Positions 15,704-23,554 are shown, counted from the first letter of the stretch. The stretch is DNA of 64,000 nt from JAEUJM01 sp044221555 (GCA_044221555.1 JBGAOY010000003.1:62001-126000), one strand, 5' to 3'. Numbers and translations are program-made. The notes: generated by a model not told the origin, from the sequence alone.

Positions 15704-16389
15704 GCGCCGACGGTAGCGACCCCGGCCGCGACCGCAGGGACGCTGCCGGGTCGACGGATCATGCCGATCGACACGGCCAGGATCCACACGACGAACGGCA
15801 GCAGCCCGACGGGGGCGAGCGCCGCCATCGACTCGTCGGCGAGGCCTGCGGCGGACAGCACCAGCACGATCACCCCGATGACCGCCGCCGACCGGGTGGC
15901 GACCGTGCCGAGGCCGGTGTTCGCGCCCGCGGCCGCGAAGCCGAACATCATCGCCGCCGCGGCGGCGTTGCCGGCGATGGTCACGGCGAAGACGCTGGCG
16001 TAGAGGAACTTCACGGTCTCGGGATCGACGCCCAGGTCCTGCTGCAGCACGGGGACGAGCAGGGCGTTGGCGACCGCGGTGCACCCCAGCGACACGCCCA
16101 ACCCGGCCGTGGCGAGCACCGCCGCGGTGTTCCCCTTGTCGGTGCCGTCGCGGAGGCGGCCGATGATCGCGCCGGTGAACACGAGCAGCATCGGGAGGGT
16201 CAGGACGAACACCACCACCCCGGCGAGGAACACGCCCCGGTGGTCGTGCAGGTAGGTCGTGACCTCGTCGGCGGGGGCGTCCAGCGCGGGGGCCGAGCCG
16301 CCGGAGAAGGCGGCGGCGGTGGTGAGCGCCGCCCAGGCGAGGCCACACCAGCCGGCAAGGGTTCGGGTCCTGTCGTCCATGTCCGTCAC
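15700..16389 (-). CDS. Small integral membrane protein (DUF4386-like)
   Basis: 229 aa with six or so predicted membrane helices: about 10-28, 53-75 (GVFLAGVVVFVLTLPMLLVF), 90-112, 128-150, 165-183 and 190-210. The layout resembles DUF4386 proteins, whose function is unknown. It is first in the operon with TetR and the PEP-utilising enzyme. GTG at 16389 is preceded by AGGAG; ATG 16380 is the alternative start. Confidence 0.65.
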   Translation of the reverse strand: MTDMDDRTRTLAGWCGLAWAALTTAAAFSGGSAPALDAPADEVTTYLHDHRGVFLAGVVVFVLTLPMLLVFTGAIIGRLRDGTDKGNTAAVLATAGLGVSLGCTAVANALLVPVLQQDLGVDPETVKFLYASVFAVTIAGNAAAAAMMFGFAAAGANTGLGTVATRSAAVIGVIVLVLSAAGLADESMAALAPVGLLPFVVWILAVSIGMIRRPGSVPAVAAGVATVGA

Positions 16390-16419
16390 TGCTCCTGTCT
16401 CGAGGCGTCACCGCCATTG

Positions 16420-16457
16420 TGTCAGGTGAGCCTGCCATATGACAGGCTCACCTGTCA
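16420..16457. promoter_or_regulatory. 38-bp near-perfect palindrome between divergent operons
   Basis: Left arm 16420-16434 (TGTCAGGTGAGCCTG) and right arm 16443-16457 (CAGGCTCACCTGTCA) match in 14 of 15 positions, around a central CATATG. It lies between the membrane protein/TetR operon and the SDR gene. Its size and twofold symmetry suit a pair of TetR dimers. Confidence 0.75.
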
Positions 16458-16546
16458 ATCTCTGCGAGTGGTGTGCTCGGTGGTTTCGGCTGGCCGCGGG
16501 TGCGGTGCCAGACTCGGCCGTTGCACACGAGACGGAGGACGTCGTG

Positions 16547-17308
16547 ATGGGGGATCGCTACGAGGGCAAGGTCGCCCTCATCACCGGGGCGGGATCGGGG
16601 ATCGGGCGGGCCGTCACCCTGCGCCTGCTCGACGAGGGTGCCTCCGTGCTGGCCGTGGACGTCGACGCCGCCGGCCTCGAGGACACCGCCGGCTTCGGCG
16701 CCCTCGCCGACGGCGGCGGCGAGTTGGCCACCGCCATCGCCGACCTGAGCGAGCCTGACGCCTGCGTCACCGCGGTGCACACCGCCGTCGGCCGCTTCGG
16801 GCGCCTCGACGTGCTCGGCAACGTGGCCGGGATCCTCGTGGCCTCGCACGCCACCGACCTGACCCGTGAGCAGTACCGCAAGCTCATGGCCATCAACCTC
16901 GACGCTCCCTTCTTCCTGTCGCAGGCGGCCATCCCGCACCTGCTCCAGGCCGAGGGCAACATCGTCAACATCGCCTCCAACGCCGGCCTCCAAGGGGTGC
17001 CCTACGTGGTGGCGTACTGCATGAGCAAGGGCGGCGTGGTGCAACTCACCCGGGCCCTCGCCACCGAGTACCTGAAGACGCCACTGCGGGTGAACGCCAT
17101 CGCACCGGCGGGGACCCGCACGAACATCGCCGCCACCGCGGCCTTCCCTGCCGACCTCGACGCCGAGCTGGCCGGCCGCATGGTGGGCCACCGGGGCATG
17201 ACCGAGCCCGAGGAGGTGGCCGCGCTGTTCGCCTACCTGGCCTCCGACGAGGCCCGCTCGGTGACCGGCGCGGTCTACGCCATCGACAACGGCCTGACCG
17301 CGAGCTGA
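16547..17308 (+). CDS. Short-chain dehydrogenase/reductase
   Basis: 253 aa, classical SDR: cofactor motif TGAGSGIGR at about 14-22, the NVAG motif (here GNVAGI), catalytic Ser in NIASNAGLQG and YxxxK in AYCMSKGG. The tyrosine is displaced: the run reads VVAYCMSKGG, so Y and K are spaced YCMSK, which is the normal four-residue step. GGAGG lies 8 nt before ATG 16547. The next gene is a ketopantoate-reductase-like protein 33 bp downstream; both are probably in one operon facing the TetR operon. Confidence 0.88.
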   Translation: MGDRYEGKVALITGAGSGIGRAVTLRLLDEGASVLAVDVDAAGLEDTAGFGALADGGGELATAIADLSEPDACVTAVHTAVGRFGRLDVLGNVAGILVASHATDLTREQYRKLMAINLDAPFFLSQAAIPHLLQAEGNIVNIASNAGLQGVPYVVAYCMSKGGVVQLTRALATEYLKTPLRVNAIAPAGTRTNIAATAAFPADLDAELAGRMVGHRGMTEPEEVAALFAYLASDEARSVTGAVYAIDNGLTAS

Positions 17309-17341
17309 GCGTCCGACCCCGGCGCCGGTGCGGGAGCAGCG

Positions 17342-18265
17342 ATGAAGGTCGTCGTCGTCGGGACCGGGGCCATGGGCTCGGTGTACGCTGGGCTCCTCGG
17401 CCGTGCCGGCCACGAGGTGTGGGCCATCGACCGGTGGGCCGACCATGTGGACGCCATCGCCACCAGGGGACTGCGGGTGTCGGGCGCCAGCGGCGACATC
17501 GTGGTGGAGGGGATCTCAGCCGGTGCCCGCCCGGCCGACGCCGGCGCCGCCGACCTCTGGCTGATCGCCACGAAGGCCGCCGACGTCGAGGCGGTGGCCG
17601 CGGAGATCGCCCCGCGGCTGCGTCCCGACGACATGGTCATGGCCTTCCAGAACGGCCTCGGTGCCGGTGAGCGGGTGGCCCGCCACGTGCCGGAGGACCA
17701 CATCCTCGTCGGTATCGCCGAGGGCTTCGGCTCGTCCATCCCCGAGCCCGGCCACGTGCACCACGAGGGCATGCGCCTGATCCGCCTCGGCGAACTGCGG
17801 GGCGGCCTCACCGATCGGTTGCTCGCGGTCGAGGCGGCCTGGCGCGACGCCGGCTTCAACGTGAAGGCGTTCGCCGACCTCTCCCTGATGATCTGGGAGA
17901 AGTTCCTGTGCAACGTGACCCTCAGCGCCCCGACCGCGGCCTTCGACGTGACCGTCGGCGAGCTGATGGCCGACGCCGAGGCCTGGGCGGTGGCGCTCGG
18001 ATGCATGCTCGAGGCCCACCGGGCGGGGGTGGCCCTCGGCGTCGTGTTCCCCTTCGACGACCCGGTCCGCTACGTCACCGACTTCGCGGTGACGATCCCG
18101 GACGCCAGCCCGTCGATGCGCCTCGACCACCTGGCCCGCCGGCGCTCCGAGGTCGACGTCATCAACGGGGCGGTGGTCGACCTCAGCCGCGAGCTCGGCC
18201 TGCAGGCGCCCTACAACCAGACGCTGTGCGCCATCCTGCGCCGGCGGGAGGCGGCGTTCGCCTGA
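17342..18265 (+). CDS. Ketopantoate reductase (PanE/ApbA) family protein
   Basis: 307 aa. The N-terminal Rossmann motif is VVVGTGAMGSVYAG, the middle carries the FQNGLG segment and the catalytic lysine sits in IWEKFLCNVTLSA, with the C-terminal helical domain ending LRRREAAF. The family includes true PanE (NADPH-dependent reduction of ketopantoate) and many relatives of unknown substrate. Pairing with an SDR and not with panB/panC argues that this is a relative in a catabolic operon. Confidence 0.85.
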   Translation: MKVVVVGTGAMGSVYAGLLGRAGHEVWAIDRWADHVDAIATRGLRVSGASGDIVVEGISAGARPADAGAADLWLIATKAADVEAVAAEIAPRLRPDDMVMAFQNGLGAGERVARHVPEDHILVGIAEGFGSSIPEPGHVHHEGMRLIRLGELRGGLTDRLLAVEAAWRDAGFNVKAFADLSLMIWEKFLCNVTLSAPTAAFDVTVGELMADAEAWAVALGCMLEAHRAGVALGVVFPFDDPVRYVTDFAVTIPDASPSMRLDHLARRRSEVDVINGAVVDLSRELGLQAPYNQTLCAILRRREAAFA

Positions 18266-18317
18266 ACGGCGCTCCGATCGCCTGACGAGCCGCGCCCGCC
18301 CGGTGGACGCGGGTCGC

Positions 18318-18344
18318 GATGAGTCAGGGCGGCGCGAGCCGTCC
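18318..18344 (+). promoter_or_regulatory. ECF-type promoter (GATGAGT-15-CGTCC) upstream of the sigma gene
   Basis: GATGAGT at 18318-18324, 15-nt spacer, CGTCC at 18340-18344. The same elements and spacing recur at 22182-22208 before the VOC gene, and the flanking bases are also similar (GGGCGGCGCG followed by GCCGTCC). CGTCC lies 7 nt before an in-frame ATG at 18352, so a leaderless longer sigma form is possible from this promoter. Confidence 0.6.
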
Positions 18345-18385
18345 ACCTCGAATGGTGACCCGTGCGACGACCCTCGACCGTTCCC

Positions 18386-18391
18386 TACCCT
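18386..18391 (+). promoter_or_regulatory. -10 box TACCCT for the ECF sigma gene
   Basis: TACCCT, 8 nt, GTG 18400: a second, housekeeping-type leaderless promoter nested inside the possible N-terminal extension. Confidence 0.4.
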
Positions 18392-18399
18392 GGGCGGCC

Positions 18400-19386
18400 G
18401 TGGCCCTCTCCGACACTCCGACCACGCTGGACCTCGAGTCGTTCCGGCGTGAGCTGACCGGGTACTGCTACCGCATGCTGGGGGCAGGGTCGGAGGCCGA
18501 GGACGCCGTCCAGGAGACCATGGTCCGCGCCTGGCGCAGTGCCGACCGGTTCGAGGGCCGGTCGAGCGTGCGCACCTGGCTCTACCGGATCGCCACCAAC
18601 GTCTGCATCGACATGGGCCGCCAGGTGCAGCGCCGGGCCCGTCCCATGGAGATGGGCCCCTCCTCGCCCCCCGACGAGTCCCGCCTCGGCCCGCCCCTGC
18701 CCGAGGTGGCCTGGGTGACGCCGATGGCCGACGACCGCATCGCTCCCGAGACCTCCGACCCGGCCGAGGTGGCCCACCACCGGGAGACCATCCGCCTCGC
18801 CTTCGTCACCGCGCTGCAGCACCTGCCGCCCCGCCAGCGGGCCTCGTTGATCCTCTGCGAGGTGCTGCGGTGGCCCGCGGCCGAGGCCGCCGAGTTGCTC
18901 GACACGTCGGTGGCGTCGGTGAACAGCGCGCTGCAGCGAGCCCGGGCCACCATGGCCGACCTGCCCGAGCGACCGGATCCCACCGATCTGGGGGAGGCCG
19001 ACGCCGCCCTGCTCGAGCGCTACGTCGACGCCTTCGAGCGCTACGACATCGAGACGCTGGTCACCCTCCTCCACGACGACGCCGTGCAGTCGATGCCCCC
19101 GTTCGCCCTCTGGCTGCAGGGCGCCCGGGACATCGGTGCGTGGATGGTCGAGCCGGGGCCGAGTGGGTGCCGCGGGTCGCGCCTGCTGCCCACCACGGCC
19201 AACGGCTGCCCCGCCTTCGGCCAGTACCGGCCCGACCCCGCCGGCGGCTGGGCCCCGTGGGCCATCCAGGTGCTCGAGGTGTCAGACGGCCGCATCGCCG
19301 AGATGAGCTTCTTCCTCGACCTGCTCGATCCCGGTGAGGTCTTCCCCCGCTTCGGGCTGCCCGCCCACCTCGACGTCGACGGGTAG
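18400..19386 (+). CDS. ECF sigma factor with C-terminal SnoaL-like domain (SigX5/SigG type)
   Basis: 328 aa from GTG 18400. Region 2 reads CYRMLGAGSEAEDAVQETMVRAWR with the WLYRIATNVCID helix; region 4 is LPPRQRASLILCEVLRWPAAEAAELLDTSVASVNSALQRAR. After residue ~205 a SnoaL-like domain follows (LLERYVDAFERYDIETLVTLLHDDA), the hallmark of ECF sigma factors regulated by their own C-terminus, without an anti-sigma factor. None is present here. An ECF-type promoter upstream suggests autoregulation. Starts at 18352 or 18319 would only add residues outside the domain. Confidence 0.87.
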   Translation: MALSDTPTTLDLESFRRELTGYCYRMLGAGSEAEDAVQETMVRAWRSADRFEGRSSVRTWLYRIATNVCIDMGRQVQRRARPMEMGPSSPPDESRLGPPLPEVAWVTPMADDRIAPETSDPAEVAHHRETIRLAFVTALQHLPPRQRASLILCEVLRWPAAEAAELLDTSVASVNSALQRARATMADLPERPDPTDLGEADAALLERYVDAFERYDIETLVTLLHDDAVQSMPPFALWLQGARDIGAWMVEPGPSGCRGSRLLPTTANGCPAFGQYRPDPAGGWAPWAIQVLEVSDGRIAEMSFFLDLLDPGEVFPRFGLPAHLDVDG

Positions 19387-19596
19387 CCCGGCGAGCTCCA
19401 GCAACTCGCACAGGGCGGGCACGGCCTCGACCACGACGAGGCGCTCGCCGGAGCGGCGCGCCGCGAGCAGGAGCCGGGCGACGGCGTCGAGCGTGTCGAG
19501 ATCCGGTTCCCCGAAGCCGTGGAGGGTCCGATCGCTCGCGATGGTCCCGTCCGGTCGCTCCACCCGCACGCGGCACAGGGGCCGTGGTGCTGCCAT
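19282..19596 (-). CDS. STAS-like small protein, antisense-overlapping the sigma gene
   Basis: 104 aa from ATG 19596 (GTG 19620 possible). The part LDTLDAVARLLLAARRSGERLVVVEAVPALCELLELAGL resembles the helix-strand pattern of STAS domains seen in actinobacterial single-domain proteins. The C-terminus (GQPEAGEDLTGIEQVEEEAHL) is encoded on the strand opposite the sigma factor's last 105 nt. It is unclear whether this tail is selected as protein or merely mirrors the conserved sigma end. It may be an anti-anti-sigma-like partner, but that is guesswork. Confidence 0.5.
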   Translation of the reverse strand: MAAPRPLCRVRVERPDGTIASDRTLHGFGEPDLDTLDAVARLLLAARRSGERLVVVEAVPALCELLELAGLPVDVEVGGQPEAGEDLTGIEQVEEEAHLGDAAV

Positions 19597-19688
19597 GCGA
19601 GGTCGGACGGAGGCCGACACCGCGGCTCATCGGTGCCGGGCGGGCCCATCATCGACTCGGTCGGGCCGAGCACGCGCGGCGCCGGACC

Positions 19689-19694
19689 TACGGT
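19689..19694 (+). promoter_or_regulatory. -10 box TACGGT for the NIPSNAP-like gene
   Basis: TACGGT, GGGTCC, GTG 19701; no Shine-Dalgarno. This fixes the start. Confidence 0.5.
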
Positions 19695-19700
19695 GGGTCC

Positions 19701-20453
19701 GTGGCCGAGCGCGACCTCCACCTGCACGAGGTGGTCGACATCGTGGGGCAGGGCCAGTACGACTACATGGCCCACGCCGCCCGCGAGCCCACCAACGCCA
19801 TGCCCGACATGCTCACCCTCCAGGGCACCTTCTTCGTCTGCGCGATGGGGGGCGGGCGATGGCCGCAGGTGGTCAACGTGTGGGACGTCGGCGCCGCCGG
19901 ATGGGACGGCTGGGCGGCCAACGTCGACCGCCTCAACCTGAAGCGCCGCAACGCCTTCTACGGCGACTGGTGGGACGAGGCCGCGCAGTGGCGCAGCGGC
20001 GGCTTCGACCGGCTGTGCGGCGGGGTGCCCGGCAGCCCCACCACTGCGGAGATCGCCGCCTCAGGGGTCCGCGGCACCCTGTTCGTCCAGCAACTGCTGA
20101 CGGTGCGTCCGGGCAGCGCCCTCGACTACCTCGACGCCGTCGTGCGCGAGCAGGTGCCGGCGTGGCGGGGCCACGGTCACGAGCCCGTCGGCATCTACGA
20201 GGTGCTGGGCAACCAGCACGAGGTCGTGGTGCTGTGGGCCACGTCGATCCGCGCGCAGACCGGGCTGCGGCGGGCCCGGGACGCGGCCCGCGGCCTGTGC
20301 TCCGGGGAGGGCGACGAGCGCCTGGTGGCCTGGGAGCGCGCCGCCGCCGGGTTCGTCACCGGCGGCGACACCCACCTGATGACGCCGATGCCCGGCACGG
20401 TCTACGGGCCCGACGACTGGGACGAGGCGGCGCTCTCCGACTGGCTCCCCTGA
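19701..20453 (+). CDS. NIPSNAP-like / ferredoxin-fold protein
   Basis: 250 aa. Two similar alpha-beta halves: LHLHEVVDIVGQGQYDYMAHA...QGTFFVCAMGGGRWPQVVNVWDVG and, after residue ~130, GTLFVQQLLTVRPGSALDYLDAVVREQVPAWRGHGHEPVGIYEVLGNQHEVVVLWA. The second half is close to the NIPSNAP pattern. The biochemical role of this fold in bacteria is usually unknown (stress or monooxygenase-like). No partner gene is obvious; it is convergent with PhyH across the 50-bp palindrome. Confidence 0.65.
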   Translation: MAERDLHLHEVVDIVGQGQYDYMAHAAREPTNAMPDMLTLQGTFFVCAMGGGRWPQVVNVWDVGAAGWDGWAANVDRLNLKRRNAFYGDWWDEAAQWRSGGFDRLCGGVPGSPTTAEIAASGVRGTLFVQQLLTVRPGSALDYLDAVVREQVPAWRGHGHEPVGIYEVLGNQHEVVVLWATSIRAQTGLRRARDAARGLCSGEGDERLVAWERAAAGFVTGGDTHLMTPMPGTVYGPDDWDEAALSDWLP

Positions 20454-20493
20454 TGCGACCCTGACGCTGCCCGTTCCGGCACCGGACCCGCCC

Positions 20494-20543
20494 GAACTGG
20501 CACCGGATTTCGGTGCCAGGGCACCGAGATCCGGTGCCAGTTC
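20494..20543. repeat. 50-bp palindromic element, copy 1
   Basis: Arms GAACTGGCACCGGAT and ATCCGGTGCCAGTTC (perfect, 15 bp) with a 20-nt loop that is itself nearly palindromic, so 23 of 24 positions pair. It lies between convergent genes and probably also acts as a two-way terminator. Related to the copies at 36348 and 48658. Confidence 0.85.
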
Positions 20544-20563
20544 GTGGAATCCGGTCGCTCGGA

Positions 20564-21400
20564 TCAGGCGGGGGGGAGGAGGGCGCCGGCGGCGACCACG
20601 GGGAACTGGCGGTCGGGGTCGGTCTGGGCCACGGGCTCACCCGGACCGCCGTCGGCGTCGCCGAGGTGGCCGACGGCGTCGGCGTGGCAGTACTGGACGA
20701 TGTAGGCCTTGCGCACGGCGTCGGTGGTGTTGACCCGGGTGGCGTGGGGGCTGAGGGACGAGAAGACCACGACGTCGCCCGCCTGCGTGGGCACGTCGAC
20801 CGCGGTGTCGTGGTCGCCCCAGCACTCGAAGCCGATGGGGGTGGCGGCGTGGGCGAGCGTCCCGTCGCGATGGGCGCCGGCCATGATCGACACGCACCCG
20901 TTCTCGAGGGTGGCGTCGGTGAGCGAGACCCAGAAGGTCAGGTAGGCCTGCGGCTCGATGAAGGTGTAGCCGTTGTCCTGGTGCCACAGCACCGGCTCGG
21001 CGCCGTGGGGCACCTTGTAGACCGCCTGCTCCCAGTAGAGGCGGACGTCGTCGCCCATGAGGTCGCGGCACACGGCGGTGAGGCGCGGGTCGTGGCAGAA
21101 GCGTCGGGCCTCCGGGGATCGGAGCACGACATGCGGCGCCACCACCTGGGTGTCGAGCCCCGCCACCGAGAGGCGCCCGCCCTCCACCTGGCCGAGCAGC
21201 CCGGCGACGAGCTCGATCGCCTCGTCGCACGCCGCCTCGACCCCGGCCAATTCCTCGGGAGCGAAGGCACCCCGCAGCACGAAGAACCCGTCCCGGTCGA
21301 ACTGCGCCCGCTGCTCCGCCGTGATGGCCGCCGGCGCCCGGTCCGGCAGCTCCCACTCGAAGCCCGTGTTCCAAGGATGCGGCGCTCGCTCACGGGGCAC
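20564..21400 (-). CDS. Phytanoyl-CoA dioxygenase (PhyH) family protein
   Basis: 278 aa, a non-haem Fe(II)/2-oxoglutarate oxygenase. The HxD pair is in VLWHQDNGYTF (H and D), the distal histidine in SLSPHATRVNTT, with the N-terminal AQFDRDGFFVLRGAF typical of PhyH proteins. Such enzymes hydroxylate lipids, ectoine-like osmolytes or natural products; the substrate here is unknown and no biosynthetic cluster surrounds it. GTG 21400 lies 6 nt after TACCGT. Confidence 0.87.
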   Translation of the reverse strand: MPRERAPHPWNTGFEWELPDRAPAAITAEQRAQFDRDGFFVLRGAFAPEELAGVEAACDEAIELVAGLLGQVEGGRLSVAGLDTQVVAPHVVLRSPEARRFCHDPRLTAVCRDLMGDDVRLYWEQAVYKVPHGAEPVLWHQDNGYTFIEPQAYLTFWVSLTDATLENGCVSIMAGAHRDGTLAHAATPIGFECWGDHDTAVDVPTQAGDVVVFSSLSPHATRVNTTDAVRKAYIVQYCHADAVGHLGDADGGPGEPVAQTDPDRQFPVVAAGALLPPA

Positions 21401-21406
21401 GACGAC

Positions 21407-21412
21407 ACGGTA
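21407..21412 (-). promoter_or_regulatory. -10 box TACCGT for the PhyH gene
   Basis: TACCGT, GTCGTC, GTG on the minus strand. Confidence 0.5.
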
Positions 21413-21665
21413 GTGACGGCAGGGCAGCAGTCACGATCCTCACGGGGACCTTGCCTTCGGTGAGCGCCGCCATCGGCGACGGGCTGTCCGACGAAGCGTC
21501 CTGCCGATTGCACCCTGGTCGCCGGCGGCGTGCGGCGGTACGGTGCGAACCACCACGACCGGTCGCCGCATTCGCGGTCGGGACGCGGCTCGAAGCCCGG
21601 CGCTTCCGCGAGGCCCCCGACCGGGAGGCCCGCTCGTCCGATCCCGACGAGAAGGAGGCACACCC

Positions 21666-22040
21666 GTGCCCGACATCGATGACCTCTGCCTGCCTGGCGA
21701 CCCCGACTTCCCGACCGAGGCGTTCTCGGTCGGCCGCGACGGCGACCTCGTCGAGGAACGCTGGGTCGGTGACAACCGAGTGTTCGTCCACCACAACGAC
21801 CTCCCGCCGTCGGATGTCACCATCCACAAGGGCATCCCGGTGACCACCCCGATCCGGACGGTCATCGACATCGCCTGCGACGTGGAGCCCGATCACCTCG
21901 AGGCCATCATCGACGAGTGCCTGGGGCGCCGCCTCTTCACCCTCGAGGAGGCGTGGCACCGTCTCGACCAGCCCGACATGACCGACCGCCACGGTGCCGC
22001 GCTCGTACGGGAGGCCCTCCGCCGGCGCGGCGGGCGTTGA
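21666..22040 (+). CDS. AbiEi-like antitoxin fragment / small hypothetical protein
   Basis: 124 aa. The stretch VFVHHNDLPPSDVTIHKGIPVTTPIRTVIDIACDVEPDHLEAIIDECL matches the middle of AbiEi/DUF559-like proteins (helix after a plus-TPIRTVID motif). The N-terminal winged-helix domain normally preceding it is missing and no AbiEii-type nucleotidyltransferase follows. GTG 21666 has a good GAAGGAGG 8 nt upstream, so the short form seems to be translated and is not simply a broken end. It may be a domesticated remnant. Confidence 0.6.
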   Translation: MPDIDDLCLPGDPDFPTEAFSVGRDGDLVEERWVGDNRVFVHHNDLPPSDVTIHKGIPVTTPIRTVIDIACDVEPDHLEAIIDECLGRRLFTLEEAWHRLDQPDMTDRHGAALVREALRRRGGR

Positions 22041-22181
22041 CATCGTGTCGCGCGCCGATCTGATGTCAACGCGGCGCGCCGCCTTCCGCTCGTCGAGGCC
22101 GGGCTCGTCGGTACCTGGGCGATGGTCGAGCTCGAGCTGCGAGAAGGTGCGGTCGGCGCGATGAGAAGCTGTGGTCGGCGC

Positions 22182-22208
22182 GATGAGTTGGGGCGGCGCG
22201 CGCCGTCC
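22182..22208 (+). promoter_or_regulatory. ECF-type promoter (GATGAGT-15-CGTCC) before the VOC gene
   Basis: GATGAGT 22182-22188, 15-nt spacer, CGTCC 22204-22208, 38 nt ahead of the start codon. A 15-bp run ending in the -35 (GGTCGGCGCGATGAG) is duplicated exactly 22 bp upstream at 22151. It matches the sigma-gene promoter at 18318. Confidence 0.6.
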
Positions 22209-22246
22209 TACGACCACCGCCAGATCCGACGAACAGGAGCACCGCC

Positions 22247-23032
22247 GTGACCATCCGTGAACACGCCCCCGTGGGGGCGCCCTGCTGGGCCGACCTCTGG
22301 ACCTCCGACGTCGAGGGCAGCCGCCGCTTCTACAGCGAGCTCTTCGGGTGGGAGGCCGCCGAGCCGAGCGAGGAGTTCGGCGGCTACTTCATGTTCCTCC
22401 GTGACGGCATGCCCACGGCCGGCGGCATGGGCCCGATGGGCGACATGCCCGCGGGAAACGTCTGGACCATCTACCTGGCCACCGACGACATCGCCGCCGC
22501 CGCCAAGCGGGCCGAGGCGGCCGGCGCCAGCCTGTACATGCAGCCCGAGCCCGTCGCCGACCTGGGCGTCCAGGTGCAGATGGCCGACCCAAGCGGCGCC
22601 ACCGTCGGCATGTGGCAGGAGGGCACGTTCCCCGGCTTCATCGTGCTCGACGAGCCGGGGGCGCCGAGCTGGTGCGAGCTGCACACGCGTGACCACGCCG
22701 GCGCGCTCGCCTTCTACAAGGAGGTGTTCGGCTGGGAGACCGAGATGGTGGGTGACACCGACGAGTTCCGCTACGCCGTCGTCCTGGCCGAGGCCGGCAG
22801 CGACGAGCAGGTGGCCGGCGTGATGGACGCGTCGGCGTGGCTGCCCGAGGACGGTGCCGCGGTCTGGTCGATCTACTTCCGGGTCGACGACGCACGAGCC
22901 ATGGCCGACCGGGTGGTCGAGCTGGGAGGGTCGATCGTCGATCCGGCGGTGGACACGCCCTACGGCGTGCTGGCCACCGTCGCCGACCCGGCCGGCGCGG
23001 TGTTCAAGCTGCGCACCGTGCCCGACTCCTGA
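22247..23032 (+). CDS. VOC-superfamily protein with two glyoxalase-like domains
   Basis: 261 aa formed of two VOC modules: residues ~11-125 (PCWADLWTSDVEGSRRFYSELFGWEA ... GMWQEG) and ~135-258 (APSWCELHTRDHAGALAFYKEVFGWET ... VFKLRTV). Each has the FYxxLFGWE signature. Members include dioxygenases, resistance proteins and enzymes of unknown substrate. AGGAGCACCGCC precedes the GTG. The ECF-type promoter upstream links it to the sigma factor 4 kb away; VOC proteins are common targets of such sigma factors. Confidence 0.87.
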   Translation: MTIREHAPVGAPCWADLWTSDVEGSRRFYSELFGWEAAEPSEEFGGYFMFLRDGMPTAGGMGPMGDMPAGNVWTIYLATDDIAAAAKRAEAAGASLYMQPEPVADLGVQVQMADPSGATVGMWQEGTFPGFIVLDEPGAPSWCELHTRDHAGALAFYKEVFGWETEMVGDTDEFRYAVVLAEAGSDEQVAGVMDASAWLPEDGAAVWSIYFRVDDARAMADRVVELGGSIVDPAVDTPYGVLATVADPAGAVFKLRTVPDS

Positions 23033-23116
23033 CCGCCGCCCGCCGCGGGTCGTCGCACACCCGGTCCCGCTCCCACCGCTCGGAATGTCCTCCGAGTGGC
23101 GGGGGTTGGGGCCGGC

Positions 23117-23554
23117 ATGGGGTACACGGACGCACCTGACGGCTGGTGGAAGCAGTTCATCCTCGAGTCCGACCCGCCGCCCACCGCCAAGCTGGCGGTG
23201 GTGCGCGCCGACGGCAGCCCCCACGTGGCCCCGGTGTGGGTCGACCTCGACGGCGACGACGTGCTCTTCATGACCAGCGCCGACACCCTCAAGGGCAAGG
23301 CCATCCTCCGCGATCCCCGGGTCGCCCTCTGCTTCGACGACGAGCGCCCGCCGTTCTCCTTCGTCACCCTCCGGGGCACGGCGACCACGAGCACGGACCC
23401 GGACGAGCTGCTGCACTGGGGCACCCGCATCGGCGGGCGCTACATGGGCGCCGACCAGGCCGAGGCCTACGGCCGCAGGAACGCCGTCCCGCCCGAGATG
23501 GTGGTGCGGGTCACCGTCGACCGGGTCGTGGCCAAGGTGGACGTCGCCGACTGA
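23117..23554 (+). CDS. PPOX-class (F420/FMN-dependent) oxidoreductase
   Basis: 145 aa from ATG 23117. Split-barrel flavoprotein: PPTAKLAVVRADGSPHVAPVWVDLDGDDVLFMTSADTLKGKAILRDPRVALCFDDE, then SFVTLRGTATT, the pattern of TIGR03618-type PPOX F420-dependent enzymes. Likely reduces or binds F420 or FMN substrates in the cytoplasm. It follows the VOC gene by 84 bp and could share its transcript. GTG 23096 is an alternative start. Confidence 0.8.
   Translation: MGYTDAPDGWWKQFILESDPPPTAKLAVVRADGSPHVAPVWVDLDGDDVLFMTSADTLKGKAILRDPRVALCFDDERPPFSFVTLRGTATTSTDPDELLHWGTRIGGRYMGADQAEAYGRRNAVPPEMVVRVTVDRVVAKVDVAD

Noticed and set aside
15700..16389. Proposal that the membrane protein is a transporter for the PEP-enzyme substrate
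   Set aside because: No transporter motif; only a resemblance to DUF4386 proteins of unknown function.
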